Shown here: one piece after another, positions 51,570 to 60,517 of the stretch
Layout: each line of letters opens with the position of its first letter
Position numbering within the stretch: position 1 is the first letter of the stretch
Source of the DNA: Deltaproteobacteria bacterium
GTDB taxonomy: Bacteria; Desulfobacterota; GWC2-55-46
Reading direction: 5' to 3'
Length of the DNA stretch: 64,000 bases
NCBI GenBank assembly: GCA_015075075.1
Contig: JABTVA010000003.1
Coordinates: forward strand, 102,619 to 166,618
The notes under the pieces: generated by a model
Database searches by the model: none
Seen by the model: only the letters and a program-made list of their open reading frames with translations
Told to the model about the DNA's origin: nothing
Program-made: the position numbers and the translations under genes

Positions 51570-53057
51570 TCAGCGGCAATTAGAGCTTTTCGCAAGGCGC
51601 TCCTCTTGAAGAATAGAGTCCAGTACGTCTTTTGCGGAATACGAAGGCTTGCCGGTCTTCTCAAGGACCTCTTTTATAAGAGAAAAATCCTTGCCGGCCG
51701 TCACCAGCGGCTTCTCGACATAACCGCATGACCTTACCTGCTGGAGGCCGATATTGGCCATGAGCCCGTTACAGAGGCATTTGCAGCCTTCCGTATCCTC
51801 TATCCTGCCGCCCTTGCGGACGTATTCATCGACAGGCTCTGCCGGGCAGCGATAGCCCAGGGAGCCGTCGTCCCTTTTATAGACGTGCCTCAGGTATCCG
51901 AGGTCGCAGACCCTCTCCCTTTCCCCGAAGACGTCCTCCTCGGAGTTCGAGCCTGAGACGGCGGCCACCTTGAACGGGAAGCCGGTCGGGGATGCCTTGG
52001 AATCCGTAAAGACGCGGACCGAGCCGGATGAGACGGCCGAGAGCACTTCCGCCCGGATCTCACCGGTCAAGCCCGACTCCTCAGCGAATGCGAACGGGGT
52101 TCCGGCCTGTATGCCGCTTGCGCCGAGTGAAAGGGCCTCCTTGAGCCTCATGGCCCCGCCGTACGCGCCGGCGAGCCAGAAAGGCACGCCGAGGGCTTTT
52201 ATGCTGTCGAGGTCGACATCGTCCTTGGGGCCGTAGACCGGTTCATTGCGCTCGTCGAGCCTCAACGCACCCCTGGGGAGCGCGTTGTGCCCGCCCGCCT
52301 CGGCCCCCTCGATGACGAGCCCGTCCACCCGGCCCGTGCCCTTCTTAATGAGGGTCTGAGCCAGCACCGTAGAGGCGATTATCGCGAAGAAAGCCGGGCG
52401 CTTCAATGCCGGGAGCTCGGCCCCTTCTGCGAACTCCATGGGACTGAACGTAATCCTGAAGTCATCGTCTTTGTCCGCGCCGAGCACGCTGAGCTTAAGC
52501 GAGACGTCCCTGTTGGCCGCGAACTCATCGAGGACGCCTGGTATCTCCCTGGGGATGCCGGCGCCTACCATGACGCAGTCCACCCCGGCAAGCATCGCCC
52601 CGTATATGGAGGCGAGCTGCGGAAGCTGTATCTTCTCAAGATAGTTTATCCCTACCCTGCCGGCATGCCCCTCCTTCGCAAGATAGACCTCGACGAAGTT
52701 GGCTGCGACTATAAGCTCCAGGTGCGCCTTGGAAAGCACAGCCGAGCACATGGGCACCGGCTTGAACGGCTCGCCTTCTCCCTTGCCGCCGGGCGTGAAA
52801 TACCTTTCGAGCACGCGCGCGGCCATGGCCGGGAAAGGGAACTGCTTGAGGGCGCGGCGCATATGCCCGCCCGCGTCTCCTGTCTGCAGCCTCCGGGCAA
52901 GTATCATATCAAGGGCCGTTCCTGAGACTACCCCGAGCTGGCCCGCTTTTGAGACCATTTTGGCCAGGGTCCAGGAGGATACCCCTGCGCCCATGCCTCC
53001 CTGTATCACGAGCGGGCTCCAACGGGCAGCGCCCTCGTTTAATCCATGAACCTTCAT
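51570..53057 (-). CDS. Nitronate monooxygenase/2-nitropropane dioxygenase-like flavoprotein
   Basis: A protein of 495 residues. The FMN-binding TIM-barrel start VIQGGMGAGVSSW and the phosphate-binding VIEGAEAGGHNA (with the catalytic-site His) are present; VDCVMVGAGIPREIPGVLDE lies between. The C-terminal 100 residues contain a Cys-rich TEGCKCLCNGLMANI, not part of simple NMOs. The length is above the usual 320-380 residues, closer to PfaD-like members. The substrate is unknown. It stands alone, with short gaps to lexA and mtgA. Confidence 0.82.
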   Translation of the reverse strand: MKVHGLNEGAARWSPLVIQGGMGAGVSSWTLAKMVSKAGQLGVVSGTALDMILARRLQTGDAGGHMRRALKQFPFPAMAARVLERYFTPGGKGEGEPFKPVPMCSAVLSKAHLELIVAANFVEVYLAKEGHAGRVGINYLEKIQLPQLASIYGAMLAGVDCVMVGAGIPREIPGVLDEFAANRDVSLKLSVLGADKDDDFRITFSPMEFAEGAELPALKRPAFFAIIASTVLAQTLIKKGTGRVDGLVIEGAEAGGHNALPRGALRLDERNEPVYGPKDDVDLDSIKALGVPFWLAGAYGGAMRLKEALSLGASGIQAGTPFAFAEESGLTGEIRAEVLSAVSSGSVRVFTDSKASPTGFPFKVAAVSGSNSEEDVFGERERVCDLGYLRHVYKRDDGSLGYRCPAEPVDEYVRKGGRIEDTEGCKCLCNGLMANIGLQQVRSCGYVEKPLVTAGKDFSLIKEVLEKTGKPSYSAKDVLDSILQEERLAKSSNCR

Positions 53058-53270
53058 AATTGGCGTCCTGATTTGTTTGGTGAAATGCGGCTTGTTTGTC
53101 CTGCAACTTTGCCGGGATACTTCAGGAAAATGAGTCAGAGGGGATTAAAGAGGAATTTCGCAAGCTGAGTCAGACCTGAACCTTTTTACTCGAGTAGTTC
53201 TAACTTATTTGCTTTTATCATTTGCAAACAAAGTATCTAAGGCGCCAAATGACCTTTAAAAATCCTTTAT

Positions 53271-54155
53271 TCACTCAATTGCCTGAATGCCGTCCGGCCT
53301 ATCGATTGTCTGCTGCTCCGGCCCAGGTTCCGGTCCCGGCGCGGACGTATCGGCGGCTTCCCCGCCGGTTTCGGCATCAAGCGGCGCCCCGGAAGGCCCT
53401 TCCTCAACCTGAACGGCATCGGGCCCGATCGCCTCTTCCGTTGGCCCGGGACGAAGCTCCTCGAATTCCGGCACCACGAAACCCCTTTTTACCATGATGT
53501 TGTATATGACGTTGGCCCTTTTCTCCACATAGCGCTGCGTGCCCGAGGCGCTGAGCCTCCTCGGGTTCGGCAGCACGACCGCAAGCCTGGCCGCCTCCAT
53601 CGGCGTAAGCTCCGCGGCGGACTTTCCGAAATGATGGCGCGAGGCGGCCTCTACCCCGAATATGCCCTCGCCCCACTCTGCCACGTTGAGATAGAGCTCG
53701 AGTATCCGCCGCTTCTTGAGCGCCCTTTCGAGCCTCCAGGTGATTATCGCCTCGCGTATCTTCCGTATCGGGGATTTCGTCGGCTTGAGGAACAGGTTCT
53801 TCGCGAGCTGCTGGCTTATGGTCGAGCCCCCGGCCTTGAATTTGCGGGCCTTAAGGTCCTTCTCGAGCGCCTTTTGCATGGCCTCTAAATCAAAGCCCTC
53901 GTGGCTCCAGAACTTGTCGTCCTCGGCTATTATGACCGCCTTGACAATATGGGGGGATATCCGCGAGTAAGGGACCCATTTGTGGCGGACCTTCATCTTC
54001 CTGCCACTGGCCTTCCACTCGGCCTCCCTGTGCTCCATCATGGCGGTCTTCTTCGGGTTCTCCTTCTCAAGGCGCGAGACATCCGGGAAGAACGCAAGGT
54101 AGAGTATCGAGAGTATGGGGAGCGATATCAGGACGGCGTAGAGCGCCTTTTTCAC
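53271..54155 (-). CDS. mtgA: Monofunctional peptidoglycan glycosyltransferase
   Basis: A protein of 294 residues with an N-terminal membrane anchor (LYAVLISLPILSILYLAFF, about 4-22) and a GT51 domain: VIIAEDDKFWSHEGFDLEAM (catalytic Glu in the EDDKFWSHEG motif), GGSTISQQLAKNLFL and RILELYLNVAEWGEGIFG. No penicillin-binding domain follows; instead there is a Pro/Glu-rich tail of about 60 residues. It polymerises lipid II in the periplasm. Confidence 0.92.
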   Translation of the reverse strand: MKKALYAVLISLPILSILYLAFFPDVSRLEKENPKKTAMMEHREAEWKASGRKMKVRHKWVPYSRISPHIVKAVIIAEDDKFWSHEGFDLEAMQKALEKDLKARKFKAGGSTISQQLAKNLFLKPTKSPIRKIREAIITWRLERALKKRRILELYLNVAEWGEGIFGVEAASRHHFGKSAAELTPMEAARLAVVLPNPRRLSASGTQRYVEKRANVIYNIMVKRGFVVPEFEELRPGPTEEAIGPDAVQVEEGPSGAPLDAETGGEAADTSAPGPEPGPEQQTIDRPDGIQAIE

Positions 54156-54180
54156 AGGACTGCCCTCTTTAGCGGTTACA

Positions 54181-54209
54181 AAAAAAGGCCCGCTAAGCGG
54201 GCCTTTTTT
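54181..54209 (-). terminator. Terminator after apgM
   Basis: AAAAAAGGCCCGC-TAA-GCGGGCCTTTTTT is a near-perfect hairpin with A/T runs on both sides, 22 bases past the apgM stop. It ends the hom-thrC-apgM transcript and can also act on the opposite strand. Confidence 0.92.
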
Positions 54210-54230
54210 ATAGATTATACCTGTCTATTT

Positions 54231-55445
54231 TCAGGAGAGCGCTTTTTTCTCGGCCCTTCCATAAAAGTCCCTGGCGAGCGCTCCGCAGTCCTCTATTACG
54301 AGGCCCGTTGCCGCCGCGTTCTTTTCCGAGAACTTGACGGGGCTCCCCTCGTCGCCGTCCCTGAAAAGGGCGAATGGGACCGGGTCAGGGGTGTGGGTCT
54401 TAAGCGCTATGGGCGTCGGGTGGTCCGGAAGGACCATGACCGCGAAGCTACCGAAGCGGCGCGCGCCCTCCAGCACAGGGCCGACTATCCTCGAATCGAA
54501 GTCCTCTATGGCCTGGAGCTTGTGCCCGAGGTTCCCGTTATGGCCCGCCTCGTCCGGCGCCTCGATATGCACGCAGACGAGGTCCCTCGTCTCAAGCGCC
54601 TTCAAGGCCGCATCGGCCTTGCCTTTGTAGTTCGTGTCGATATAGCCGGTAGCGCCCTCCACCTTTATCACGTCAAGCCCGGCGTATATGCCTATGCCCT
54701 TCATGAGGTCGACCGCTGATATTATCACGCCGTTCACGCCGAACCTCTCCTTCAGCGTGGGCATGGCTGGGGCGCTCCCCTGCCCCCATAGCCAGATCGA
54801 GGTCGCGGGCTTCTTCCCCTCCGCTGTCCTTTTGGCGTTTACCGGGTGGTCCCTGAGCACATCCCGCGATAATCTCATAAGTTCAATAAGCTTCTCGGCC
54901 CCTTCTCCCTTCGGGAGATGGGGCCCTGTCGCCCTGTCGGATATGTCGTGCGGGGGCACTGTCTTTATTGCCTTCGAGCCGCTGCCCCAGACCATGAGGT
55001 GCCTGTAGCCTGTGCCGGGGTAGAACCTCACGCCCTCGCGCGAAAGTGACCTGTCGAGGTCGAGGACCATTTCCCTCGCCTCTTCCGTGGAGATGTGCCC
55101 TGCGCTGTAGTCTCCCATGACCGTCGAGCCGTCCTTCTCTATGAGGGTCACGAGGTTGCACCTGAACGCTATGTCGGAAGGGCCGAGCTTCACGCCTATG
55201 GAGGCCGCCTCAAGCGGCGCCCTGCCCGAATAGTATTTTGCCGGGCTGTAGCCGAGGACGCTCAGGTTCGCGACGTCGCTCCCGGGGGAAAAGCCGTCGG
55301 GGACCGTCCTGAAGAGGCCGAACCTCCCCGCGCCGGCGAGCCTGTCCATGTTCGGGGTGTTGGCGGCCTCGAGCGGGGTCTTTCCGCCGAGGCTTTCGAT
55401 CGGTGCGTCGGCCATGCCGTCGCCTATGAGGATTATGTATTTCAT
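54231..55445 (-). CDS. apgM: Cofactor-independent phosphoglycerate mutase (ApgM type)
   Basis: A protein of 404 residues starting MKYIILIGDGMADAPIESLG with the phosphoserine motif VANLSVLGYSPAKYYSGRAP, and VCVHIEAPDEAGHNGN and VMVLPDHPTPIALKTH for metal binding. The alkaline-phosphatase-like ApgM group converts 3- and 2-phosphoglycerate, and some members act as phosphoserine-producing homoserine kinase-like enzymes. It lies downstream of thrC and hom, so a homoserine kinase role in threonine synthesis is plausible (no separate thrB is visible). Confidence 0.88.
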   Translation of the reverse strand: MKYIILIGDGMADAPIESLGGKTPLEAANTPNMDRLAGAGRFGLFRTVPDGFSPGSDVANLSVLGYSPAKYYSGRAPLEAASIGVKLGPSDIAFRCNLVTLIEKDGSTVMGDYSAGHISTEEAREMVLDLDRSLSREGVRFYPGTGYRHLMVWGSGSKAIKTVPPHDISDRATGPHLPKGEGAEKLIELMRLSRDVLRDHPVNAKRTAEGKKPATSIWLWGQGSAPAMPTLKERFGVNGVIISAVDLMKGIGIYAGLDVIKVEGATGYIDTNYKGKADAALKALETRDLVCVHIEAPDEAGHNGNLGHKLQAIEDFDSRIVGPVLEGARRFGSFAVMVLPDHPTPIALKTHTPDPVPFALFRDGDEGSPVKFSEKNAAATGLVIEDCGALARDFYGRAEKKALS

Positions 55446-55493
55446 TCAGTCACCATCCTAAATTAGCTGCTTGCTGAAAAACTCCGTTTTATT

Positions 55494-55615
55494 CAGGCTG
55501 CTCAAAAAGTTCCAGATGCGAGGCGTCGAGGAGCGAGGAATGAGGCGTACTTTTCGTGTACGCCGCAGTGACGAGCGACGAAGACAACGACGCAGATGGA
55601 CTTTTTCAGCAGCCT
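55494..55615. repeat. Palindromic repeat family R1, copy c
   Basis: Ends CAGGCTGCTCAAAAAG and CTTTTTCAGCAGCCT, with an inner GGCGTACTTTTCGTGTACGCC hairpin. It is preceded by the same TTGCTGAAAAACTCCGTTTTAT flank as copy b. Its right edge is fused directly to repeat R2b, whose own outer left arm is missing. Confidence 0.9.
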
Positions 55616-55868
55616 TAGAGATTTTCCCCGCTTTTCCCGGAAGGCCGGGAATAAAAAGCGGAGCATCTATGCCAAGGAAGGTCTGATTAATTCTGTTTTC
55701 TGTTGTCATTAGAGCTAAAGTTACGAAGCAATCTCATGCTTGATTTTCCAAAGATAAGATTGTTGCTTGCTCGCAATGAGACGAAATACATTGAATTAAT
55801 CAGCCTTTAATATGTGAGTATTTTTATTCCCGGGCTGACACAGAGTCCGGGAAAAAGATCAATTTTTA
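55614..55868. repeat. Palindromic repeat family R2, copy b (interrupted)
   Basis: The left part (AGAGATTTTCCCCGCTTTTCCC ... GCGGAGCATCTATG, about 55616-55671) and the right part (TGTGAGTATTTTTATTCCC ... AAAAAGATCAATTTTTAC, about 55812-55868) align with R2a at 50679-50820. The 130-bp element at 55678-55807 lies between them. The outer left arm is replaced by the end of R1c. Confidence 0.75.
55678..55807. repeat. Inverted-repeat element R3 inserted within R2b
   Basis: The ends AAGGTCTGATTAATTC and GAATTAATCAGCCTT are inverted with one extra base. The interior has ACGAAGCAATCTC facing AGATTGTTGCTTG. It is AT-richer than its surroundings. A related inner repeat occurs at 25120-25206. No target duplication is evident. 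Confidence 0.75.
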
Positions 55869-55875
55869 CCTCTTT

Positions 55876-56946
55876 TCAGAAGCCCATTGCCTTCAATATC
55901 TTCTTCGTCTCAGCCGGCACCTTTAAAGGCTTCTCCGATGACTTTAGCGCGATGTCCGGGTCTTTCAGGCCGTGGCCCGTGAGCGTGCAGACGACAGTGT
56001 CGCCGTCATTGAGGACGCCGTCCTTCTTGAGCTTAAGCGCCCCTGCGAGGCTCGCCGCTGACGCGGGCTCGCAGAATATGCCCTCGCGAGAGGCGAGGAG
56101 CTTGTAGGCCTCGAGTATTTCGGCGTCGCTTACGGCCTCTATCACGCCGCCGCTCTCGTCCCTGGCCTTGATGGCCGAGTCCCAGCTTGCCGGGTTCCCT
56201 ATCTTTATGGCCGTCGCGATGGTCTCGGGCTTCTCTACCGGGCGGCCCAGCACTATGGGGGCTGCGCCCTCGGCCTGGAAGCCCATCATCTTCGGAAGGT
56301 TCGATATTATGCCCTCGTTATGGTACTGCTTGTAGCCTTTCCAGTAGGCCGTGATGTTCCCGGCGTTTCCGACCGGCAGGAAGTGGTATGTGGGCGCGTA
56401 CCCCAGGTGCTCGCATACCTCGAAGGCGCCGGTCTTCTGCCCCTCTATCCTGAAGGGGTTTATCGAGTTTACCATCTTTACCGGGTAGCCCCCGGTTATC
56501 TCCTTCACTATCTCCAGCGCGTCATCGAAGCTCCCCTTTATCTGGAGGACGAGCGCCCCGTGCATGATGGCCTGCGAGAGTTTCCCCATGGCTATCGACC
56601 CGTCCGGCACGAGGACGAACGCCTTCATACCGGCCTTCGAGGCGTAGGCTGCCGCGGAAGCCGAGGTGTTTCCGGTCGAGGCGCAGATTATGGCCTCCGC
56701 CCCCTCCTCCCTGGCCTTGGATACCGCCATTGTCATGCCGCGGTCCTTGAACGAGCCCGTGGGGTTCAAGCCCTCGTACTTCAAGATGAGCCTCAGGTCC
56801 CCGAATACGTCCTTCAGGTTCACGCTCTCGACAAGGGGCGTGTTCCCCTCAAGGAGCGTCGTTATGGAGCTATCGCCGACCTCCGGAAGGAAGTCCCTGA
56901 ACTCCCTTATTATGCCGCCCCAAAGGCCTTTCCTAGTTAGCTGCAC
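55876..56946 (-). CDS. thrC: Threonine synthase
   Basis: A protein of 356 residues with the PLP site NPTGSFKDRGMTMAV (Lys67) and STGNTSASAAAYASKAGMKA for phosphate binding. It converts O-phosphohomoserine to threonine. The length fits the short bacterial class. The start overlaps the hom end by 14 bases. The order hom-thrC-apgM suggests a threonine operon; no attenuator leader is visible. Confidence 0.93.
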   Translation of the reverse strand: MQLTRKGLWGGIIREFRDFLPEVGDSSITTLLEGNTPLVESVNLKDVFGDLRLILKYEGLNPTGSFKDRGMTMAVSKAREEGAEAIICASTGNTSASAAAYASKAGMKAFVLVPDGSIAMGKLSQAIMHGALVLQIKGSFDDALEIVKEITGGYPVKMVNSINPFRIEGQKTGAFEVCEHLGYAPTYHFLPVGNAGNITAYWKGYKQYHNEGIISNLPKMMGFQAEGAAPIVLGRPVEKPETIATAIKIGNPASWDSAIKARDESGGVIEAVSDAEILEAYKLLASREGIFCEPASAASLAGALKLKKDGVLNDGDTVVCTLTGHGLKDPDIALKSSEKPLKVPAETKKILKAMGF

Positions 56947-58303
56947 CCAGGTTCTCCTCTATCCTTATGTAGACTATCTTGTCGTGTATTATGTCCATCT
57001 TGGATATCTCGGCGACCGCTGCGCGCAGCTCCCTCTCAAGGGCGTTATGCGTAAGCACCACGAGCGGGACCGCGCCGCCGACCTTCCTGTCCCTCTGTAT
57101 TACCGAAGATATGCTTATGTTGTGGCTTCCGAGTACGCCGGATATCTTCGAGAGGACTCCGGGCTTGTCCATGGCCAGAAAACGTATGTAGTAGGGCATC
57201 TCGACGGACTCGGTCTCGCGTATCGCGACGGGCCTTGCTTCCTCGTCCGGACACGAAAGCGGAGGCACGCGCCGGACAGCCCCGGTAGAGACGTTCCGAG
57301 CGATGTCCATGAGGTCCGAAACGACCGCGCTCGCCGTGGGCATCATTCCAGCGCCCATGCCGTAAAGGAGGACCGAGCCCACGGCGTTACCCTTGAGATA
57401 GATGCCGTTATAGGCGCCGTCGATCGTCGCGAGCGGGTGCTGGGCCGGTATCATCGTTGGATGCACCCTGGCCTCCACCTTCCCTTCGGCCGATTTGGTT
57501 ATGGCCAGGAGCTTTATCCTGTAGCCGAACTCCTTTGCGAACTTTATATCGAGCTGGCTTATGCTCGATATGCCCTCCGTATAGATGTCCTCGAGCCTTA
57601 TGTGCGTGCCGTACGCGAGGTTTATGAGTATGGCGAGCTTGTGGGCTGTGTCGATACCCTCGACGTCATAGGTGGGGTCCGCCTCGGCATAGCCCTTCTC
57701 CTGCGCCCTTCTCAAGACGTCCTCGAACTTGCCGCCCTCGTTCGTCATCTTGGAGAGGATGTAGTTGGCGGTGCCGTTTATTATGCCGTAGATGGACTCT
57801 ATCCTGTTCGCGGCGAGCCCTTCGCGCAAAGCCTTTATGACCGGGATGCCGCCGCCGACGCTGGCCTCGAAACCGATATCGACGCCCTTCTCGGCGGCCT
57901 TGCCGAATATCTCTTTCCCGTGGGTCGAAAGGAGCGCCTTGTTGGCGGTAACTACGTGCTTGCCGCGCTCAAAGGCCTCCAGTATGAATTCCTTTGCGAC
58001 CCCGGTGCCTCCGACGAGCTCTATGACGATTGAAATATCAGGGTCGTTTATTATGTCGCTGGCGTCGGCGGTGAGGACGCCGTCGGCGAGCCTTACTCCC
58101 CTATCCCTCGCAAGGTCCCTGTCAGCCACCCGCTTAAGCACAAGCTCGCAGCCGAGCTTCGCGGCTATTATATCGGCGTTCTCCTTCAATACCCTGACGA
58201 CACCCGTGCCAACCGTGCCGAAGCCTATGAGCCCGACGTTTATGTTTCTGGCCCCCGCCCCGCGTGCCCCGGGAAGATGCTCTATCGATGCGGTCTTCGT
58301 CAT
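56933..58303 (-). CDS. hom: Homoserine dehydrogenase
   Basis: A protein of 456 residues. The NAD(P)-binding VGLIGFGTVGTGVVRVL lies near residue 23, the catalytic region has GGGIPVIKALREGLAANRIE and YGIINGTANYIL, and a C-terminal ACT regulatory domain (IRFLAMDKPGVLSKISGVLG, about residue 375 on) suggests threonine feedback. Its start overlaps the aminotransferase stop as ATGA. It reduces aspartate semialdehyde to homoserine. Confidence 0.95.
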   Translation of the reverse strand: MTKTASIEHLPGARGAGARNINVGLIGFGTVGTGVVRVLKENADIIAAKLGCELVLKRVADRDLARDRGVRLADGVLTADASDIINDPDISIVIELVGGTGVAKEFILEAFERGKHVVTANKALLSTHGKEIFGKAAEKGVDIGFEASVGGGIPVIKALREGLAANRIESIYGIINGTANYILSKMTNEGGKFEDVLRRAQEKGYAEADPTYDVEGIDTAHKLAILINLAYGTHIRLEDIYTEGISSISQLDIKFAKEFGYRIKLLAITKSAEGKVEARVHPTMIPAQHPLATIDGAYNGIYLKGNAVGSVLLYGMGAGMMPTASAVVSDLMDIARNVSTGAVRRVPPLSCPDEEARPVAIRETESVEMPYYIRFLAMDKPGVLSKISGVLGSHNISISSVIQRDRKVGGAVPLVVLTHNALERELRAAVAEISKMDIIHDKIVYIRIEENLGAAN

Positions 58304-59377
58304 ACGGCCTCTTTTGCCGAGCCCTCAAGGGCCTTCTGTATGCATTTGGCCGCCTGTCGTATCCTGTGCTCGTTCTCGACGAGCGCGAGCCTTACGTAAT
58401 CGTCTCCGTACTCGCCGAAGCCCACGCCCGGCGATACGGCCGGCCACCTTGGCTTCTTATGAGGAACTTCGAGAACCTGAGTGGACTTCATGGAGCTGAA
58501 CGGTCGGGTATCTTCTGCCCAGATGAACATGCTGGCCTTCGGCTCTCAATCTCCCAGCCGGCCTTCCTGAAGCTCTCTGGCGAGGGCGTTCCTCGATTCA
58601 TACGCGTTGGCCATTCGGCTACGCAGTCCTGCGGTCCGTTAAGGGCTATTATCCCGGCTATCTGTATGGGCTGGAACATGCCGTAGTCGAGGTAGCTCTT
58701 GATCCTCGTAAGCGCGCCCACGAGCTTCCTGTTGCCGACCGCAAAGCCCACCCTCCATCCGGCACAAGTTAGCTCTTGAAAGGGTAAAGAACTCCACGCC
58801 TTACTGTCCTCAGCTTCCCGGCACTCCAAAAAGCTCGGGGCCTTGTAGCTGTCGAAGACTATGTCGGCGTAGGCCAGTCGCACCACCAGAGGTCGTTCTC
58901 TTCGCGAAGTCCACGCCGACCTTGACGAAGAACTCCCTTCGACGACAAGTGTTGTAGGGCTGGGGCAGTAGTTTATTATTAGCATCTTCTTATTTTCTGG
59001 GCCATGTCTGCTTAACGGCCTTCTGAGCCTGTCGAAGAAATCCACCCGGGAGGAGAGGTATGCTCCTTGTAAGCCTCGCCTGCGATGACGACCGAATAGG
59101 GCGTATGGATATGTCGGGTTCGGGACGAATACGACGTCTCCGGGGCCTATGATCATGAGCGGCGCGGGCGATGCCCCTTGAGCCGATGGTGGCCACGGCC
59201 TCTGTCTCGGGTCTATCTCGACGTTGTAGCGCCTTCTGTACCAGTCGGTTATGGCGGTCGAGCTGTATATGCTCGACGCCGAGTACCTGTGGTTCCTCGG
59301 GTTGTGGGTCACCTCGGTATGAGCTTGTCGACTATGCCCATGTGGGCTGGTCAGTTTCTATCCCGGAAGTCGATTAG
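58300..59377 (-). pseudogene. Class I aminotransferase with many frame breaks and a missing N-terminus
   Basis: Segments in the right order but different frames match an AlaC/LL-DAP-type aminotransferase: NPRNHRYSAS, TAITDWYRRRYNVEID, IIGPGDVVFVPNPTYPYA, LIINYCPSPTT, LAYADIVFDSYKAPSFLE, GWRVGFAVGNRKLVGALT, IKSYLDYGMFQPIQIAGI and, in the next frame, GVGFGEYGDDYVRLALVENE to the stop at 58300. At least eight shifts occur. The first 25-30 residues are absent: the sequence joins almost directly to the truncated lipA end at about 59380. The stop overlaps hom as ATGA, so the gene belongs to the aspartate-family operon. Confidence 0.85.
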
Positions 59378-59379
59378 TC

Positions 59380-60126
59380 TCACCCTCTTTCAGGCTCGAT
59401 ATATTCATCGACCTCGAGGCTATTTCTGGTCGGGCGGAGGTACTGCCCTATGGTGACGGCATCGCACCCCGCTGACTTCAAGTCCTTTAAGAGGGCCTTT
59501 ACCTCTTCGAAGGTCTCGCCCAGGCCGACCATTATGCCGGATTTCACAACTATTCCCGGGCGTTTCGCCTCCCTGAGCACCTTTAAAGACCTTTCGTAGA
59601 CCGCCTCGGGTCTCACCTTCGGGTAAAGCGACGGGACGGTCTCGAGGTTATGGTTGAAGATATCCGGGCGGGCATCGAGGACCGTATCGAGCGCCTCCAT
59701 GTCCCCCTTGAAATCAGGGGTCAGGACCTCCACTAAAATGCCGGAAATGTTATCCTTAACTGCCTTTATTGTCAAGGCAAATTGCCCCGCTCCGCCATCG
59801 GAGAGGTCGTCTCTCGTGACGGAGGTTATCACTACGTGCCTCAGGCAGAGCTCCCTTGAGGCAAGGGCGATATTGGCCGGCTCGTCCGGGTCTACCTGAA
59901 GGGGCCTTGCCCCCTTGTCGACCGAGCAGAATCCGCACCGCCTGGTGCAGACGTCCCCCAGGATCATGAACGTGGCCGTGGGTTTCGTGAAGCATTCCCC
60001 GATGTTAGGACACCTTGCCGATTCGCAGACCGTGTGCAGGTTTCTTCTACGGAGTATGGATTTTACCTCGTGCAGGCGCGTAAGCGGGCCAATAGATTTC
60101 TTTGTCCAGGGCGGAAGGCGCTTCAT
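59380..60126 (-). CDS. lipA: Lipoyl synthase, C-terminally truncated
   Basis: A protein of 248 residues from the ATG at 60126. Auxiliary cluster Cys C34, C39 and C45 (CESARCPNIGEC) and radical SAM Cys C60, C64 and C67 (CTRRCGFC) are present, as are VEVLTPDFKGD and IFNHNLETVP. After QYLRPTRNSLEVDEYIEPE the sequence ends, about 40 residues short of the usual RSSYxA end whose serine ligates the auxiliary cluster. It abuts the N-terminally deleted aminotransferase, so a missing segment at 59380 is likely. Lipoyl synthase inserts sulfur into octanoyl-proteins. Confidence 0.9.
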   Translation of the reverse strand: MKRLPPWTKKSIGPLTRLHEVKSILRRRNLHTVCESARCPNIGECFTKPTATFMILGDVCTRRCGFCSVDKGARPLQVDPDEPANIALASRELCLRHVVITSVTRDDLSDGGAGQFALTIKAVKDNISGILVEVLTPDFKGDMEALDTVLDARPDIFNHNLETVPSLYPKVRPEAVYERSLKVLREAKRPGIVVKSGIMVGLGETFEEVKALLKDLKSAGCDAVTIGQYLRPTRNSLEVDEYIEPERG

Positions 60127-60276
60127 GCCTGTAGAATAACATGACGGCCAGTCTTCCGCAATGAGGAACCCCCCTCCGGGGGCCGATGGAAAGCGCGCGG
60201 AATTTTGAGCCGCGTGAGGGATATACTCTCGAATTCCGGATAGTTTAGCAGGTCGCGGAAAGACGCGAAATTCGCT
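60127..60276. other. Intergenic region upstream of lipA
   Basis: A short non-coding stretch containing an AT-rich patch at 60236-60250 that may be the lipA promoter; nothing else is definite. Confidence 0.3.
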
Positions 60277-60398
60277 CAGGCTGCTCAAAAAGCTCCAGAT
60301 GCGAGGCGTCGAGAAACTGGGAATGAGGCGTATTTTTGTATACGCCGCAATGACGAGCGACGTAGCCTTCGACGCAGATGGACTTTTTCAGCAGCCTG
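60277..60398. repeat. Palindromic repeat family R1, copy d
   Basis: CAGGCTGCTCAAAAAG at the left and the inverted CTTTTTCAGCAGCCTG at the right, with the core AATGAGGCGTATTTTTGTATACGCCGCAATGACG. It is almost identical in length to copy c (122 bp). It lies between the 4-Cys gene and lipA, with no gene inside. Confidence 0.92.
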
Positions 60399-60517
60399 TT
60401 AGGGTTGAATTGGCACACGGGGGGAGGAAACAGGCGGTAATCGAGCTTTTAGCCCGGGCGGGACGTCAGGGGCTCCCCCGGACTCATGAAGTGGCTGTGC
60501 AGGCCGCCTTATTGCCG

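Noticed and set aside
48465..60398. R1 repeats as a CRISPR array or insertion sequence
   Set aside because: Copies are far apart, palindromic and lack spacers, and none contains a transposase frame.
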